Source: Gammaproteobacteria bacterium (lineage in GTDB: Bacteria > Pseudomonadota > Gammaproteobacteria > Pseudomonadales > Pseudohongiellaceae). From it: a DNA stretch of 55,915 bases. Made by a program: the position numbers and the translations under genes. Under the pieces are notes generated by a model. The model made no database searches. It was not told where the DNA came from and saw only the letters and a program-made list of their open reading frames with translations. Numbering within the stretch: the first letter of the stretch is position 1; each line of letters begins with the position of its first letter. Positions 1 through 9,815 of this stretch are shown in pieces. The stretch lies in assembly GCA_002730035.1 (NCBI GenBank), contig PBYU01000014.1, positions 14,090 through 70,004 on the forward strand, in the 5' to 3' direction.

Positions 1-677
1 CTGTCCTGCGCTATTTCATCGAGCCTCTGTTGATGAGCCTGTAGTTCGGTATTGTCTGCTCGAATAACTGGAAGCGGCGCCCGCTTAGGATCAAGCTTGC
101 GTACTCGCTTGCGACTCCGGGAGGCCAGGGTCTGTTCTTCGTTGCGGAACAGGCTCGACTGACCACTGGTCATTGCCAGGTAGACATCCGCCAGAATTTC
201 TGCATCGAGTAAGGCGCCGTGTAGGGTACGCTGGGTATTATCCACTGTATAGCGTTTACAGAGCGCGTCCAGGCTGTTGCGCTGACCCGGGTGTATCCCG
301 CGTGCCAGCAGCAGGGTATCGAGTACCGTGCAGATGCCGTCGAGCTTGCCACAGTCGGAATCAGTGTGTGCCAGCTCATGATTCAGAAAGCCCAGGTCAA
401 ATGGCGCATTGTGTATAATAAGCTCGGCACCCGCGATGAAATCAATGAATTCCTGCTCGACTTGGTGAAACAGCGGCTTGTCGGCCAGAAAATCCACGGT
501 GAGTCCATGCACCTCGATGGCGGCTTCATCAATCTCTCTTTCAGGATTGAGATAGCAATGAAATTGCTTTTCGGTTCGTTTGCGGTTCTGAATCTCCACA
601 CAACCGATCTCGATAATCTTATGACCCCGTAGAGGATCTAGCCCTGTGGTTTCAGTATCGAGTACTACCTGGCGCAT
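1..677 (-). CDS. dnaQ: DNA polymerase III epsilon subunit (3'-5' proofreading exonuclease), cut by window start
   Basis: Proofreading subunit of the replicative polymerase core. Read from ATG at 677 on the minus strand, it stays open to the window edge, giving about 225 residues; the C-terminal polymerase-binding tail is missing only because the window ends. All three DEDDh exonuclease motifs are visible: Asp7 and Glu9 in DTETTG, Asp94 in HNAPFD, and His153 with Asp158 in HGALLDAE. It lies about 50 bases downstream of rnhA in the same direction. In E. coli dnaQ and rnhA are divergent; the same-strand order with a methyltransferase in front is, from memory, the arrangement seen in pseudomonad-type genomes. 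The identification is secure; only the C-terminus cannot be assessed. Confidence 0.95.
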   Translation of the reverse strand, partial: MRQVVLDTETTGLDPLRGHKIIEIGCVEIQNRKRTEKQFHCYLNPEREIDEAAIEVHGLTVDFLADKPLFHQVEQEFIDFIAGAELIIHNAPFDLGFLNHELAHTDSDCGKLDGICTVLDTLLLARGIHPGQRNSLDALCKRYTVDNTQRTLHGALLDAEILADVYLAMTSGQSSLFRNEEQTLASRSRKRVRKLDPKRAPLPVIRADNTELQAHQQRLDEIAQD

Positions 678-726
678 GTGTATTTTCCTGTTTTAGGGAT
701 CGTCACTGCAGAAAGTGGTTGCCGGC

Positions 727-1179
727 TTAGTTGAAATCGCCATCGAACTCATCAATTCCCTGATTGGCCAGCTGGTCGGCAATTTCATTCTCCGGGTGAC
801 CGCTATGCCCTTTCACCCAGGTCCATTCTATCTCGTGCTGATCGACCAGTTCGTCAAGCCGCTTCCATAACTCCACATTCAATACGGGTTTCTTGTTAGC
901 AGTTCGCCAGTTGCGTTGTTTCCAGCTGGCAATCCATTCGGTGATCCCGGTCAAAACATACTTCGAATCAGTTGTAATGCTGACATTGCAGGTTTTTGTC
1001 AGCGCTTCCAGGCCTTTGATAACGGCGGTTAGTTCCATTCGGTTATTGGTTGTCAGGGCTTCGCCACCGTGCAATGTTTTTTCTGCGTCACCATAGCGCA
1101 ACAGCACTCCCCATCCCCCCTTGCCAGGATTGCCACGGCAGGCACCATCTGTGTACATTTTCACGACTTGTTGCACCAC
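727..1179 (-). CDS. rnhA: Ribonuclease HI
   Basis: Degrades the RNA strand of RNA-DNA hybrids such as R-loops and primers. The protein is about 150 residues, the usual size for a bacterial RNase HI. The four metal-binding acidic residues are present: Asp11 in [11 protein letters not shown], Glu49 in NNRMEL, Asp71 in TTDSKYV and Asp135 in ENEIAD, with the GHSGH loop His before it. The start is uncertain among closely spaced GTG codons at 1185, 1179 and 1176. I chose 1179 because GGGAG sits about five bases before it, whereas the GTG at 1185 overlaps that ribosome site. It lies between a methyltransferase gene and dnaQ, all in one direction. Confidence 0.95.
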   Translation of the reverse strand: MVQQVVKMYTDGACRGNPGKGGWGVLLRYGDAEKTLHGGEALTTNNRMELTAVIKGLEALTKTCNVSITTDSKYVLTGITEWIASWKQRNWRTANKKPVLNVELWKRLDELVDQHEIEWTWVKGHSGHPENEIADQLANQGIDEFDGDFN

Positions 1180-1229
1180 AGTCACTCCCGAAACGCCTGC
1201 TGATTCTAAATCCTGCCACTTTCCGCTCT

Positions 1230-2057
1230 TCAGTGAATCTTAACCCTGACATTTTCCGCGACGGGCATAACGGACACTCTCGTTCTGATTGGGCGCCACC
1301 TGGGCAGTATCGGCGTAATGGGCAGAACTTGTTTCACGCACAAGATAAAATAGGCGCCACCCAATGGGCTGTTGATACTGCTTCCGAAGCGTTCCATGCG
1401 TGGAGCAAGTTGCAACAGGCAAAAATATTTAAGCGGCAGAAAATGCAATCCGTAATCCACGGAATCAATCTGCAGGCTCAACAGCTGCAGCCAATCCGAC
1501 AGGCGCCCTTTGGAGATGAAACGACCACGCCAGGGAATGTTTATCTTTCGTTTGAACAGTTTCCAGAATCCCCACAAGCTATAAGGATTGAATCCAATAA
1601 TCAGCATTTGCCCACCTGGCCGTAATACCCGGGTCACCTCTCTTAGCAGGCGGTGACTGTCATCGGTGAAGTCCAGAGCGTGGTGCATTACCACTACATC
1701 CATGCTATCTGTAGCAAGAGGCAAGTCTTCATTATCGGCAATCGGGTGTCTGGCACCTGGTCGCCAGGCAGGTGCAAAGATGATCTTATGGCCGACCGGG
1801 CTGTCTTCAATCAGTGAGCATTCTTCATTACAGCCTACCTGCAGTATGTGATAGCCAAACAGGCGGCTTAGGATTGGCGCTACAATGGCACGTTCCGCGG
1901 CGAGGACTTCGCTGCCCTGGCGGGTCTGAAACCACCGCCCAACCAGAGTCGCCAGAATGTTTGAATCTGGCATACCCCGTAGCAGGCGGCGACGTGTTTC
2001 ATGCTTGGAAAGGAGTTTCATTCGTCTAGTCTTTATCAGATCGAAGGGGCTACCCAT
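1230..2057 (-). CDS. SAM-dependent methyltransferase, class I (methyltransferase type 11)
   Basis: Predicted S-adenosylmethionine-dependent methyltransferase of unknown substrate. The nucleotide-binding motif I is the strand-turn ILQVGCNEE near residues 71-79. The core continues through an acidic stretch ([20 protein letters not shown]) and the [15 protein letters not shown] block typical of type-11 methyltransferases. It is the first gene of a minus-strand run with rnhA and dnaQ, and is divergent from gloB about 130 bases away; this neighbourhood is conserved in several gammaproteobacteria. The start is ambiguous: in-frame ATGs also occur at 2021 and 1973, and family members often begin close to the latter. 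The substrate cannot be inferred from the sequence. Confidence 0.85.
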   Translation of the reverse strand: MGSPFDLIKTRRMKLLSKHETRRRLLRGMPDSNILATLVGRWFQTRQGSEVLAAERAIVAPILSRLFGYHILQVGCNEECSLIEDSPVGHKIIFAPAWRPGARHPIADNEDLPLATDSMDVVVMHHALDFTDDSHRLLREVTRVLRPGGQMLIIGFNPYSLWGFWKLFKRKINIPWRGRFISKGRLSDWLQLLSLQIDSVDYGLHFLPLKYFCLLQLAPRMERFGSSINSPLGGAYFILCVKQVLPITPILPRWRPIRTRVSVMPVAENVRVKIH

Positions 2058-2187
2058 ACTCGGGGTCAGTAAATTCTAACTCCGTTGCCCTACTGGCGCC
2101 AGGTATTAGGTGTTCAAGGACCTTTCAGCCGCTTGTAATCACCCGTGTTCTCTATATTATGTCGGTTTTCTGACCGATATCCTAACT

Positions 2188-2967
2188 ATGTTCAAAGAGA
2201 TACATCCAATTCCCGCTTTTGCGGATAACTACATTTGGGCGATTTCGGACCAGGCTAGCGATGCTGTTTGTGTCGTTGATCCCGGTGATGCAACTCCGGT
2301 CGTAGAGTATCTTGCGCAGAACAAGCTGACACTCACCGACATCTTAATCACGCATCATCACCCGGATCATACGGGTGGCTTAGGGGAGCTCAAAGCAAAG
2401 TTTTCACCCCAGGTGTATGGACCGCAACCCAGTAATATCGCTGGAATCTCCACACACGTTCATGAAGGCGACTGTGTGGAACTGTTTGGCCATCGACTGT
2501 CAGTGATTGAGGTGCCGGGTCACACTCTTGACCATGTCGCCTTCTACTGCGATGAACCCGATCCGCCAGTACTGTTCTGTGGGGATACGTTATTTGCAGC
2601 GGGTTGCGGCAGATTGTTCGAAGGTACTCCTGAAGTCATGCATGAGTCGCTGGCCAAATTGGCCGCACTACAGACCACAACCGCAGTTTATTGCACACAT
2701 GAATACACCATGGCTAATTTGAAATTCGCCATAGCAGCAGATCCTTACAATAAGACCTTGCTTAGCAGAATTTCCGAGGAACAGGAAAAAAGAGCGTCTG
2801 GACTACCTACCTTACCTTCGAGCGTGCAACTCGAACTGGAGACAAACCCTTTTCTTCGATGTAATCAATCAGCTCTTCAGCAGAGCGCCGAATCTCAGCT
2901 CGGCCGTACTGCATCTGATGAGATCAAAGTATTTACGGCGCTGAGAAACTGGAAGGATAACTTCTAG
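2188..2967 (+). CDS. gloB: Hydroxyacylglutathione hydrolase (glyoxalase II)
   Basis: Second enzyme of the glutathione-dependent methylglyoxal detoxification pathway, hydrolysing S-lactoylglutathione to D-lactate and glutathione in the cytoplasm. It is a metallo-beta-lactamase-fold protein of 259 residues. The metal motif THHHPDHTGG provides His56, His58, Asp60 and His61, and further ligands are visible in PGHTLDHV, the CGDTLF aspartate and the CTHEYT histidine. I start at ATG 2188 (MFKEIHPIPAF), which matches the usual family N-terminus. A GTG at 2110 would add 26 residues with no family support. It is followed after 23 bases by mltD in the same direction. Confidence 0.95.
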   Translation: MFKEIHPIPAFADNYIWAISDQASDAVCVVDPGDATPVVEYLAQNKLTLTDILITHHHPDHTGGLGELKAKFSPQVYGPQPSNIAGISTHVHEGDCVELFGHRLSVIEVPGHTLDHVAFYCDEPDPPVLFCGDTLFAAGCGRLFEGTPEVMHESLAKLAALQTTTAVYCTHEYTMANLKFAIAADPYNKTLLSRISEEQEKRASGLPTLPSSVQLELETNPFLRCNQSALQQSAESQLGRTASDEIKVFTALRNWKDNF

Positions 2968-2990
2968 AACCTGGCTGTCTAATTCATCTG

Positions 2991-4601
2991 ATGAGTATTA
3001 ACCATCGTAAGCCTGTTTCTCGAGTAGCCAGTACTGGTTTCTGCCTGTCACTATTAGCCGCCTGTCAATCTCTGCCTTACGGTGACAATCCGGCTGTGCC
3101 AGACCAGACTCAAGCCAGTGAATACAACGCGGTCAGCCTGATCAGGGGGTCTTCAGAAAACCGCGCAACTCAGAACAAACTTGCCGAACCGGTTGTTACC
3201 GTTTATCAATTTAATGACGTTTGGGACAGAATCCAGGCGGGTTTTAAGCTTTCTGAAACTTACGACCATCCCTCGGTTATCAGTCAGCTAGCAAACTATA
3301 CCGATAATCAACGCTTCTTCGAAGTAATCGCACAGCGATCTTCACCGTTCCTGTACTGGATAGTCGAAGAAATTGAAGATCGTGGGCTGCCTATGGAGCT
3401 AGCCCTGGTTCCAGTTGTGGAAAGCACTTTCAATCCCAACGCTTACTCTCGGGAACATGCCGTCGGGCTGTGGCAGTTTATCGGACCAACTGCTGAAAGT
3501 TTTGGATTACAACGAGACTGGTGGTATGACGCCAGAAGAGATCCTCGCGCTTCTACGCTCGCGGCATTAGATTATTTTGAAGAACTCTATGGGCTATTTG
3601 ACGAAAACTGGCTACTGGCATTAGCAGCCTACAATACCGGCGATGGTAATGTGCGACGCGCGATTCGCCGCAGCGGAAGCGCATTGGGAGAAGTGGATTT
3701 CTGGGAGCTTTCGCTAGCGGGCGAAACTCGTTTGCACGTGCCGAAAATCCTCGCCCTGGCGACTATCATTTCGAGTCCTGAAGAATTTGGAATTACACTT
3801 GAGCCGATAGCCAATGAAGAGCCGCTTGCAATTGTCGGGATTGGTGGGCAAATTGATATAGCACAGGCTGCCAGCCTGGCAAAAATAGACTATGCCGAGC
3901 TACGATCGCTTAACCCAGGTTACCTGCAATGGGCGACACATCCGGACAGTCCACAAGAGTTGGCGGTGCCCATTGAGAATGCCGAGCTTCTCTTAGTCGG
4001 CATACAGAACATGGACCCGGACGAGATGGTCACATGGGATCGGTACGAAATCAGACCGGGAGACAGTTTAAGCACTATAGCCCGCAAACTGGGCTCCCGC
4101 GTCGATGTATTACAGACAGTAAATCAACTACAAGGCAGCAGGATAAATGCCGGCGATTCATTACTGGTTCCGCGCTCGAATGACATTTCAATGCTGAGAT
4201 CTATAGGCAGCGTTCGCCAGGTACGAAATGCAGTTATTAGTGTTCCTGAGTTCTATACAGTTCGCGGTGGAGATAATCTTTGGAGTATTGCTCGTCGCTA
4301 CGATCTTAAATCGAAAGAAATCGCAGCCTTCAATCGCATTGACCTGGATGCCTTGTTGCAACCTGGTCAAGTGCTGAATCTGCAGTTTACCGGGTCGACA
4401 ACTGCCGCTGTAAGCGGCGGCCCGTTAAGTGAAAGCTCAAAATTCTACCGAGTTCGACCGGGTGATTCTATGGCCAGGATTGCCAGACGCTTTAGCACAG
4501 ACCTGGAAGAACTGCTGGGCTGGAATGCCATGTCACTAAATGACCTGATCTTTCCAGGGCAAGAGATAAGAGTAATTCCACCAGAATCAGGCCTAAATTA
4601 G
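2991..4601 (+). CDS. mltD: Membrane-bound lytic murein transglycosylase D with three LysM domains
   Basis: Cleaves peptidoglycan glycan strands with formation of 1,6-anhydro-muramyl ends; acts in the periplasm as an outer-membrane lipoprotein. The N-terminus is a lipoprotein signal with lipobox LAAC and acylated Cys25. The catalytic SLT domain carries Glu144 in VVESTFNP, followed by GLWQFI and the AAYNTGDGNVRRA block. Three LysM repeats begin near residues 351, 421 and 485 and end close to the C-terminus, giving 536 residues. The stop codon is immediately followed by the ATG of a peptide transporter with no spacer, so the two are almost certainly cotranscribed. Confidence 0.95.
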   Translation: MSINHRKPVSRVASTGFCLSLLAACQSLPYGDNPAVPDQTQASEYNAVSLIRGSSENRATQNKLAEPVVTVYQFNDVWDRIQAGFKLSETYDHPSVISQLANYTDNQRFFEVIAQRSSPFLYWIVEEIEDRGLPMELALVPVVESTFNPNAYSREHAVGLWQFIGPTAESFGLQRDWWYDARRDPRASTLAALDYFEELYGLFDENWLLALAAYNTGDGNVRRAIRRSGSALGEVDFWELSLAGETRLHVPKILALATIISSPEEFGITLEPIANEEPLAIVGIGGQIDIAQAASLAKIDYAELRSLNPGYLQWATHPDSPQELAVPIENAELLLVGIQNMDPDEMVTWDRYEIRPGDSLSTIARKLGSRVDVLQTVNQLQGSRINAGDSLLVPRSNDISMLRSIGSVRQVRNAVISVPEFYTVRGGDNLWSIARRYDLKSKEIAAFNRIDLDALLQPGQVLNLQFTGSTTAAVSGGPLSESSKFYRVRPGDSMARIARRFSTDLEELLGWNAMSLNDLIFPGQEIRVIPPESGLN

Positions 4602-6161
4602 ATGACAGACACTGCAGAAGTTCAAACTTCAACAAAAGATTTTCTGGGTCACCCCAAGGGCCTTGTCATATGCTTTCTTACCGAGATGTGGGAACGCTTT
4701 AGCTATTATGGCATGCGTGCACTTCTCATCTTTTACCTGACTCAACATTTTCTATTCTCAGATGAAAGCGCAGCGGGCATTTATGGAGCCTATATATCAC
4801 TCGTATACATAACGCCTGTTATTGGTGGAATTGTAGCGGATAAATACTTGGGCCCGGGCAAGGCAGTAGTGTTAGGTGCCCTGCTGCTGGTTGCAGGGCA
4901 TATGGGAATGGCCGTCGAAGGTGCCCAAGCCGTTGAAGTTACAGTGCAAGGTCAAATCGAAGTACAACGAGATCCGATATATCTGCAGCTGTTTTACTTC
5001 TCGTTAGCACTCATCATTATGGGAGTTGGCTTTCTGAAAGCAAACATCTCTACGCTGGTTGGCTCGATGTACGAGCGTAGAGATCCACGCAGAGATGGTG
5101 CCTTCACCCTGTTTTATATGGGAATTAATCTGGGTGCATTTTTAGGCGCAATTGTGTGCGGGTTTCTGCTGCAATATCGGGGATTCAGCTGGGGATTCGG
5201 TGCTGCTGGTTTCGGTATGTTATTTGGCTTGCTCGTATTTATTCGAGGACAACATCTATTCGGTGATGCGGCCAAACCGAAAAACCCGGAATTACTATCT
5301 CAGCGAGTACTTCCCGGAATCAATCGTGAAGTAGCCATCTATCTGCTAACCCTGCTAGGTGTGCTTGTAGTCTGGCAGCTCATGCAGAATCGTGCTGTGG
5401 TGGGCGGCATCCTGGGAACTTCATTGGTAGTTATGACATTGGTTGTGGTCAGCTACGCATTCACAAAATGTGAACCCCATGATAGAAATCGAATGCTGGT
5501 TTGTCTGTTTCTGATGAGTTATCAGATTATATTCTGGTCATTATTCGAACAGACCGGCAGCTCCTTAAATTTAATGACTGATCGCAACATCGATCGTGTG
5601 ATCTTCGGTTTCGAAATTCCAGCCGCGGTATTTCAATCCGTTAATGCGTTTTTTATTGTCACCCTGGCGCCGCTCTTCAATATGACATGGCTCTATCTGT
5701 CACGACGTGGTTGGGAACCATCGACTCCGATGAAGTTTGCGCTCTCGCTCATTCAGTTAGGTCTGGGCTTCCTGCTTTTGGTGTATGGTGCCTCGATTGC
5801 TACCGATGCCACTCAAGTAGCCCTGATCTGGCTGGTGCTTCTTTATCTACTGCATACTATGGGTGAGCTCTGTATCTCTCCCGTTGGGCTATCGATGACT
5901 ACCAAACTCTCGGTACCGGGCGTGGTAGGCATGATGATGGGTTGCTGGTTTCTGGCGTCCGCGGCAGGAAACTATGTTTCCGGCACCATTGCTGCAATGA
6001 CTGGCTCCGACACGGTCGGCGGTGAAGTCGCCGATCCTGCAGCGGCTCTGGCCAGCTACATGGACGTGTATGCCACTGCCGGCTGGTACAGTGTGACTGC
6101 CGGAGTGCTAGCCATCTTCCTGGTGCCGCTACTCAAATATTTCATGCATGGCATCAAATAG
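4602..6161 (+). CDS. Proton-dependent oligopeptide transporter (POT/PTR2 family)
   Basis: Inner-membrane symporter of the major facilitator superfamily that imports di- and tripeptides with protons. The family signature EMWERFSYYG near the N-terminus contains the ExxERFxYYG proton-coupling motif, and the second signature FTLFYMGINLGAFLGAIVCG follows. At 519 residues with many hydrophobic segments it is the expected size for the family, similar to DtpA-type proteins. It starts directly after the mltD stop codon (TAG-ATG), suggesting translational coupling. One plausible reading is that peptides released from the wall or environment are taken up by the neighbour of a wall-degrading enzyme, but this is inference from gene order. 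Confidence 0.92.
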   Translation: MTDTAEVQTSTKDFLGHPKGLVICFLTEMWERFSYYGMRALLIFYLTQHFLFSDESAAGIYGAYISLVYITPVIGGIVADKYLGPGKAVVLGALLLVAGHMGMAVEGAQAVEVTVQGQIEVQRDPIYLQLFYFSLALIIMGVGFLKANISTLVGSMYERRDPRRDGAFTLFYMGINLGAFLGAIVCGFLLQYRGFSWGFGAAGFGMLFGLLVFIRGQHLFGDAAKPKNPELLSQRVLPGINREVAIYLLTLLGVLVVWQLMQNRAVVGGILGTSLVVMTLVVVSYAFTKCEPHDRNRMLVCLFLMSYQIIFWSLFEQTGSSLNLMTDRNIDRVIFGFEIPAAVFQSVNAFFIVTLAPLFNMTWLYLSRRGWEPSTPMKFALSLIQLGLGFLLLVYGASIATDATQVALIWLVLLYLLHTMGELCISPVGLSMTTKLSVPGVVGMMMGCWFLASAAGNYVSGTIAAMTGSDTVGGEVADPAAALASYMDVYATAGWYSVTAGVLAIFLVPLLKYFMHGIK

Positions 6162-6203
6162 GCTGTTGTTCCTCACACAGCCCCCGGCGAGTTCACAGCT
6201 GCT

Positions 6204-6250
6204 TTGACAAATATTCACCGGATTGAAGTAAAATAGCCGCTTCTGCGGCT
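6204..6250 (+). promoter_or_regulatory. Likely fabI promoter and a short hairpin
   Basis: A perfect TTGACA lies at 6204-6209 and TAAAAT at 6229-6234, with a 19-base spacer that is somewhat long. A six-pair hairpin AGCCGC-TTCT-GCGGCT follows at 6235-6250, around the expected transcription start and before the fabI ribosome site at about 6264-6270. The hairpin could be the end of the upstream transcript or a 5' leader stem; its role is not known. Confidence 0.5.
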
Positions 6251-6275
6251 GTACAGTTCACGGACAGGAGTGACC

Positions 6276-7076
6276 ATGGGATTTCTTGCAGGTAAGCGAA
6301 TTTTGATTCTGGGAGTTGCCAGTAAACTCTCCATCGCCTCCGGCATTGCCGCCGCGATGCACCGAGAGGGTGCAGAAATTGCACTCACTTACCAGAATGA
6401 CAAGCTCAAGGATCGAGTCAGCAAGTTTGCCGGAGGCTGGGATTCAAACCGGGTATTCCCCTGTGATGTCACCAACGATCAACAGATTCAAGATTTGTTT
6501 TCCGGTTTGGCGGAGAGATGGGATGGTTTGGACGGAATCGTGCATTGCCTGGCATATGCCCCTGGCCATGAACTGGAAGGCAATTACATCGATGTAACCA
6601 CCAGAGAAGGATTTCTAACCGCCCACGAGATCAGTTCTTACAGCTTCGGTGCACTGGCCCAGGCTGGCAGAGAACTGATGCAGGGTCGTAATGGCTGCTT
6701 ACTGACGTTGAGCTACCTGGGGGCCGTGCGCAGCCTGCCTCATTACAATGTGATGGGCTTGGCCAAGGCCAGCCTCGAAGCAAATGTCCGCTATCTGGCG
6801 TCCAGCCTGGGACCCGAAGGAACCCGCGTCAATGCGATATCGGCAGGTCCGATACGAACCCTGGCGGCATCCGGTATCAAGGGCTTTCGCAAGATGCTGA
6901 GCTACAATGCCCAGCAAACACCTCTGAGGCGCAACGTGACAATTGATGAGGTGGGCAATGCCGGTGCCTTTCTATGCTCAGATCTGGCTTCCGGGATTAG
7001 TGGGGAAATTCTTTACGTCGATGGCGGATTCAATACCACTGCAATGGGATCACTGCAAGATGACGAGAGGGAGTAA
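6276..7076 (+). CDS. fabI: Enoyl-[acyl-carrier-protein] reductase (NADH), FabI type
   Basis: Catalyses the last reduction of each fatty-acid elongation cycle in the cytoplasm. It is a short-chain dehydrogenase-like protein of 266 residues, close to E. coli FabI (262). The N-terminal nucleotide-binding segment [20 protein letters not shown] is characteristic. The catalytic residues are Tyr147, Tyr157 and Lys164 in [20 protein letters not shown], followed by [16 protein letters not shown], which forms the substrate and inhibitor loop. I use ATG 6276 because AGGAG lies five bases upstream; a GTG at 6270 overlaps that site. It is convergent with ppiD, with only 15 bases between the stop codons. 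Confidence 0.97.
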   Translation: MGFLAGKRILILGVASKLSIASGIAAAMHREGAEIALTYQNDKLKDRVSKFAGGWDSNRVFPCDVTNDQQIQDLFSGLAERWDGLDGIVHCLAYAPGHELEGNYIDVTTREGFLTAHEISSYSFGALAQAGRELMQGRNGCLLTLSYLGAVRSLPHYNVMGLAKASLEANVRYLASSLGPEGTRVNAISAGPIRTLAASGIKGFRKMLSYNAQQTPLRRNVTIDEVGNAGAFLCSDLASGISGEILYVDGGFNTTAMGSLQDDERE

Positions 7077-7091
7077 TCGTTAGTCGCGTCG

Positions 7092-8978
7092 CTAAAACTG
7101 TTCTGCAGCCCGGGCAGTTTGAATATCGGCATTACTTCGTAAGTTGCTCAGATAGGCTTGGAAATCGCTGTTACCCAGGTCAACCCGCAGATTATCGGTC
7201 AGGGTGATACGCTGTTCTTCGGCGAGTGAATCGACGCTGCCGATGTTTACCTGATTCAGCTCCAGCAACACAAAAGTGCCGTTATCCAGGGAAAGACTGG
7301 CCAGCTCCGGGCCATTTTCCGGCTTGGGCATGCCGAAGACTTCGGTGAGTATCTGCCTATTCACAGTAATCGCATTCCTCTCTACAGCATCCTGGGATAT
7401 CCATTCCAGCTCATTCAACTGCACCAAGGTATCGAGACCTGCACCGCTTTCGGCCGCAACCATCAGCTGTTCACCCAGGGATTGCACAGCGTCTCTCTCC
7501 ATTTCGGTGCGTAACAGCACGGCGATTTCCGGCTCTACATCTTCCAGCGGTCGAATACTCGCTTCGTTAAATTCTTGTACACGTAGCACCACAGACTGCG
7601 ACTCGCTCAGTTCCAGCACATCGCTGTTATTACCCTCCAGCAACACATCATCGGAAAACGCTGCAGCCACTACCAGCTGATTAGCAAAAATACCGCGGCC
7701 GCCAGCCCTGCCGGTGGGGTCGCTTTCTTCTACGGTCAGATTCAATTCTTGAGAAATGGTGATCAGCTCGCCAGTTTCGAATGCCAGATTCGAGAGGTCT
7801 TCGAGTTTTCCTGCATAGGTCAGCTCTACCTCTGCGCTCTTCAGATCGCGCTCCAATCGATCAACGACTTCTTCATAGGATTGGAAGACATTTTCCGCAT
7901 CCTCTGTCAGTTTCACCAGGTGAACGCCAAATTCAGTGATCACTGGTCCCGATACTTCATTCAGGTTAAGAACTTCCAGCACTTCTTCAATCTCAGTTGG
8001 GAATGCTCCGCCATCTGAATAGCCGATATCTCCGCCCTCCTCGGCTGAGACCACATCTGTGGACAACTCCAGAGCCAGTGCGCCAAAGTTTTCGCCATCG
8101 AGTAAACGCTGTTGAGTTGCAGAAGCCAGCTGCAAAGCTTCGTCTTCGGACAGGTCGCTCCCGACTTCAAACATGATATGGGAAGCACGTTTCTCGGAGG
8201 CCCCCTCGAATGACTCCTGCTCGGATTCGTACAGGGCGCGTAACTCCGTCTCATCGACCTGGATCTCTGCAGCGATTACATCTTTATCCAGCGTGACATA
8301 GCGGACCACTACCGTCTCTTCTTCGGCAAAATCTGCACTGTTCGTGTCGTAATGGGTCTGAATTTCTGCATCGCTGATGGCAGTTCCAAGCGTACGAGTT
8401 CCCAGGGTTACCGACAGATAGCGAAAATCCCGTGTCTGGGCTGTGAGTTCGGCGACGCGCTGCATTTCCGTGGCAGTAATGAAATTTGAGCTGGAATAGG
8501 CATTGGCAAGCTGTGCCATGATCATCTGCTGACGCAGAGTCTCTCGGTACAGTGGCACACTGAAACCCTGGCTGGCCATAGTTCGTATTGCCAGGTCCGA
8601 GTCGAACACACCGCCGATCTGAAATGATTGCGTGTCCAGGATATTCCTGTCGATCCTGTTGCTGGAGACCAACATAGATCCATTCTCGGCTGATTGCCGT
8701 AGTACAACTTCTTCGATGAGTTGATTGAGGGCGATCTGCTCGAGTAGATCCTGATCGATAGAACCGATATCGCCTCCGATCGAATTCAGAAATTGCTGGG
8801 TATTATTCTGCAGCTGAGCCTCGCTGATTTCCTCACCATTGACTTCAGCAACTGGTGGCGAAGCTATAAACCCCCCTATGATCGAATCGACTCCAAACAA
8901 GGCAAATACCGCAACAATCAATCCTATGATGACTTTTGCGATTACACCCTGTGAATTATCTCTTATATCTTGCAGCAT
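7092..8978 (-). CDS. ppiD: Peptidyl-prolyl cis-trans isomerase D-type periplasmic chaperone
   Basis: Inner-membrane anchored periplasmic chaperone acting on proteins emerging from the Sec translocon. One transmembrane helix lies near residues 12-31, followed by a SurA-like N-terminal chaperone region and a parvulin domain at about residues 264-356 (start KRASHIMFEVG, end EFGVHLVKL). A long C-terminal region completes 628 residues, matching PpiD length. I chose ATG 8978 (MLQDIRDNSQG) because it begins just before the membrane anchor and has AGGACAG upstream; the upstream 19 in-frame residues look unconserved. It follows hupB and lon on the same strand, the standard gammaproteobacterial order. 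Confidence 0.93.
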   Translation of the reverse strand: MLQDIRDNSQGVIAKVIIGLIVAVFALFGVDSIIGGFIASPPVAEVNGEEISEAQLQNNTQQFLNSIGGDIGSIDQDLLEQIALNQLIEEVVLRQSAENGSMLVSSNRIDRNILDTQSFQIGGVFDSDLAIRTMASQGFSVPLYRETLRQQMIMAQLANAYSSSNFITATEMQRVAELTAQTRDFRYLSVTLGTRTLGTAISDAEIQTHYDTNSADFAEEETVVVRYVTLDKDVIAAEIQVDETELRALYESEQESFEGASEKRASHIMFEVGSDLSEDEALQLASATQQRLLDGENFGALALELSTDVVSAEEGGDIGYSDGGAFPTEIEEVLEVLNLNEVSGPVITEFGVHLVKLTEDAENVFQSYEEVVDRLERDLKSAEVELTYAGKLEDLSNLAFETGELITISQELNLTVEESDPTGRAGGRGIFANQLVVAAAFSDDVLLEGNNSDVLELSESQSVVLRVQEFNEASIRPLEDVEPEIAVLLRTEMERDAVQSLGEQLMVAAESGAGLDTLVQLNELEWISQDAVERNAITVNRQILTEVFGMPKPENGPELASLSLDNGTFVLLELNQVNIGSVDSLAEEQRITLTDNLRVDLGNSDFQAYLSNLRSNADIQTARAAEQF

Positions 8979-9150
8979 CTTCTGTCCTGACCTTTCTCTA
9001 TCGTCTTTACGATGGCAGTTTCCGCCTGGCAACAATCTTGAACCGGATTATCAGTGTCTTTCTGGCTCACAATCTCAGGGGTAAACGGTTTTCAAATTGC
9101 CTCAAATCCAGATTTGCCCGCTATCAGAGGGCTCGATTCTCGACTTATCT

Positions 9151-9181
9151 AAAAAGCAAAAAGGCGCATCAGAGATGCGCC
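9151..9181 (-). terminator. Rho-independent terminator of hupB
   Basis: Read on the minus strand, an eight-pair GC-rich stem, GGCGCATC (9163-9170) paired with GATGCGCC (9174-9181), is followed by a T-rich run of ten Ts interrupted by GC (9151-9162). This is a textbook intrinsic terminator about 140 bases beyond the hupB stop and before ppiD. Confidence 0.9.
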
Positions 9182-9248
9182 CTCATCATACAAATCTGGA
9201 ATCGGCTAGCCTACCAGAATTGACAATCGATTTCTCAATACTAAATGC

Positions 9249-9287
9249 TTAAGCGCAGGTGCATTTGACTAAAAACCCTGCGCTTAA
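9249..9287. repeat. 11-bp perfect inverted repeat downstream of hupB
   Basis: The arms TTAAGCGCAGG (9249-9259) and CCTGCGCTTAA (9277-9287) are perfectly complementary with a 17-base loop. No T-run follows on either strand, so it is not a standard terminator. It lies between the hupB stop codon and the terminator at 9151-9181 and may form a stem in the hupB 3' untranslated RNA. Confidence 0.75.
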
Positions 9288-9323
9288 CTAAAGTTTTAAA
9301 CTGACAGCTTAAGCCGTGCAGTT

Positions 9324-9608
9324 CTATTCCCATAATGTGTTTACTGCACCCTTGAGTGCTTTGCCTGCCTTAAAACTTGGCACTCGTGCAGCTTTAATTT
9401 CAATAGGTGCACCTGTTTGGGGATTCCGTCCTGTACGTGCCGCTCTATGCTTTGTAGCAAACGTACCAAAACCTACAAGTACAACGGGATCCTCTTTCTT
9501 CAATGATTCAGTAATCGCATCAATCATTGCGTCGATAGCACGGCCAGCCGCAGCTTTAGGAAGGTCCGCACTTGCAGCAACAGCGTCTATTAGTTCTGAT
9601 TTATTCAC
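9324..9608 (-). CDS. hupB: DNA-binding protein HU, beta-type
   Basis: Small histone-like nucleoid protein that bends and compacts DNA as a dimer. The 94-residue sequence begins [12 protein letters not shown] and carries the family signature around [21 protein letters not shown] with the DNA-minor-groove arm. It starts with GTG preceded by a strong AAGGGG ribosome site at about 9613-9619. It lies between lon and ppiD, as in other gammaproteobacteria, but has its own promoter about 200 bases upstream, a stem in its 3' region and an intrinsic terminator, so it is probably a monocistronic, strongly expressed gene. Confidence 0.97.
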   Translation of the reverse strand: MNKSELIDAVAASADLPKAAAGRAIDAMIDAITESLKKEDPVVLVGFGTFATKHRAARTGRNPQTGAPIEIKAARVPSFKAGKALKGAVNTLWE

Positions 9609-9815
9609 GTTAGCCCCTTTTTATAGATTGGAAGTTGTACTTCAATAAAACCCTAAGAATTTTGTGTAATCAACTCGAAAAGCTGGCTCAATTTGTGCTG
9701 TAGAATCTGACTGGGTCAATACCAAACCACTACCCGAAATTCAAAAGCTTTAAGCCAGAAAATTAATCCAGATTGATTCCCTGAAAATGGCTCATACGCT
9801 AGGTATGATGGGGTC

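Noticed and set aside
1050..1625. Plus-strand open frame of 191 codons
   Set aside because: It lies antisense to rnhA and the methyltransferase, both with clear family motifs; its translation has no family pattern.
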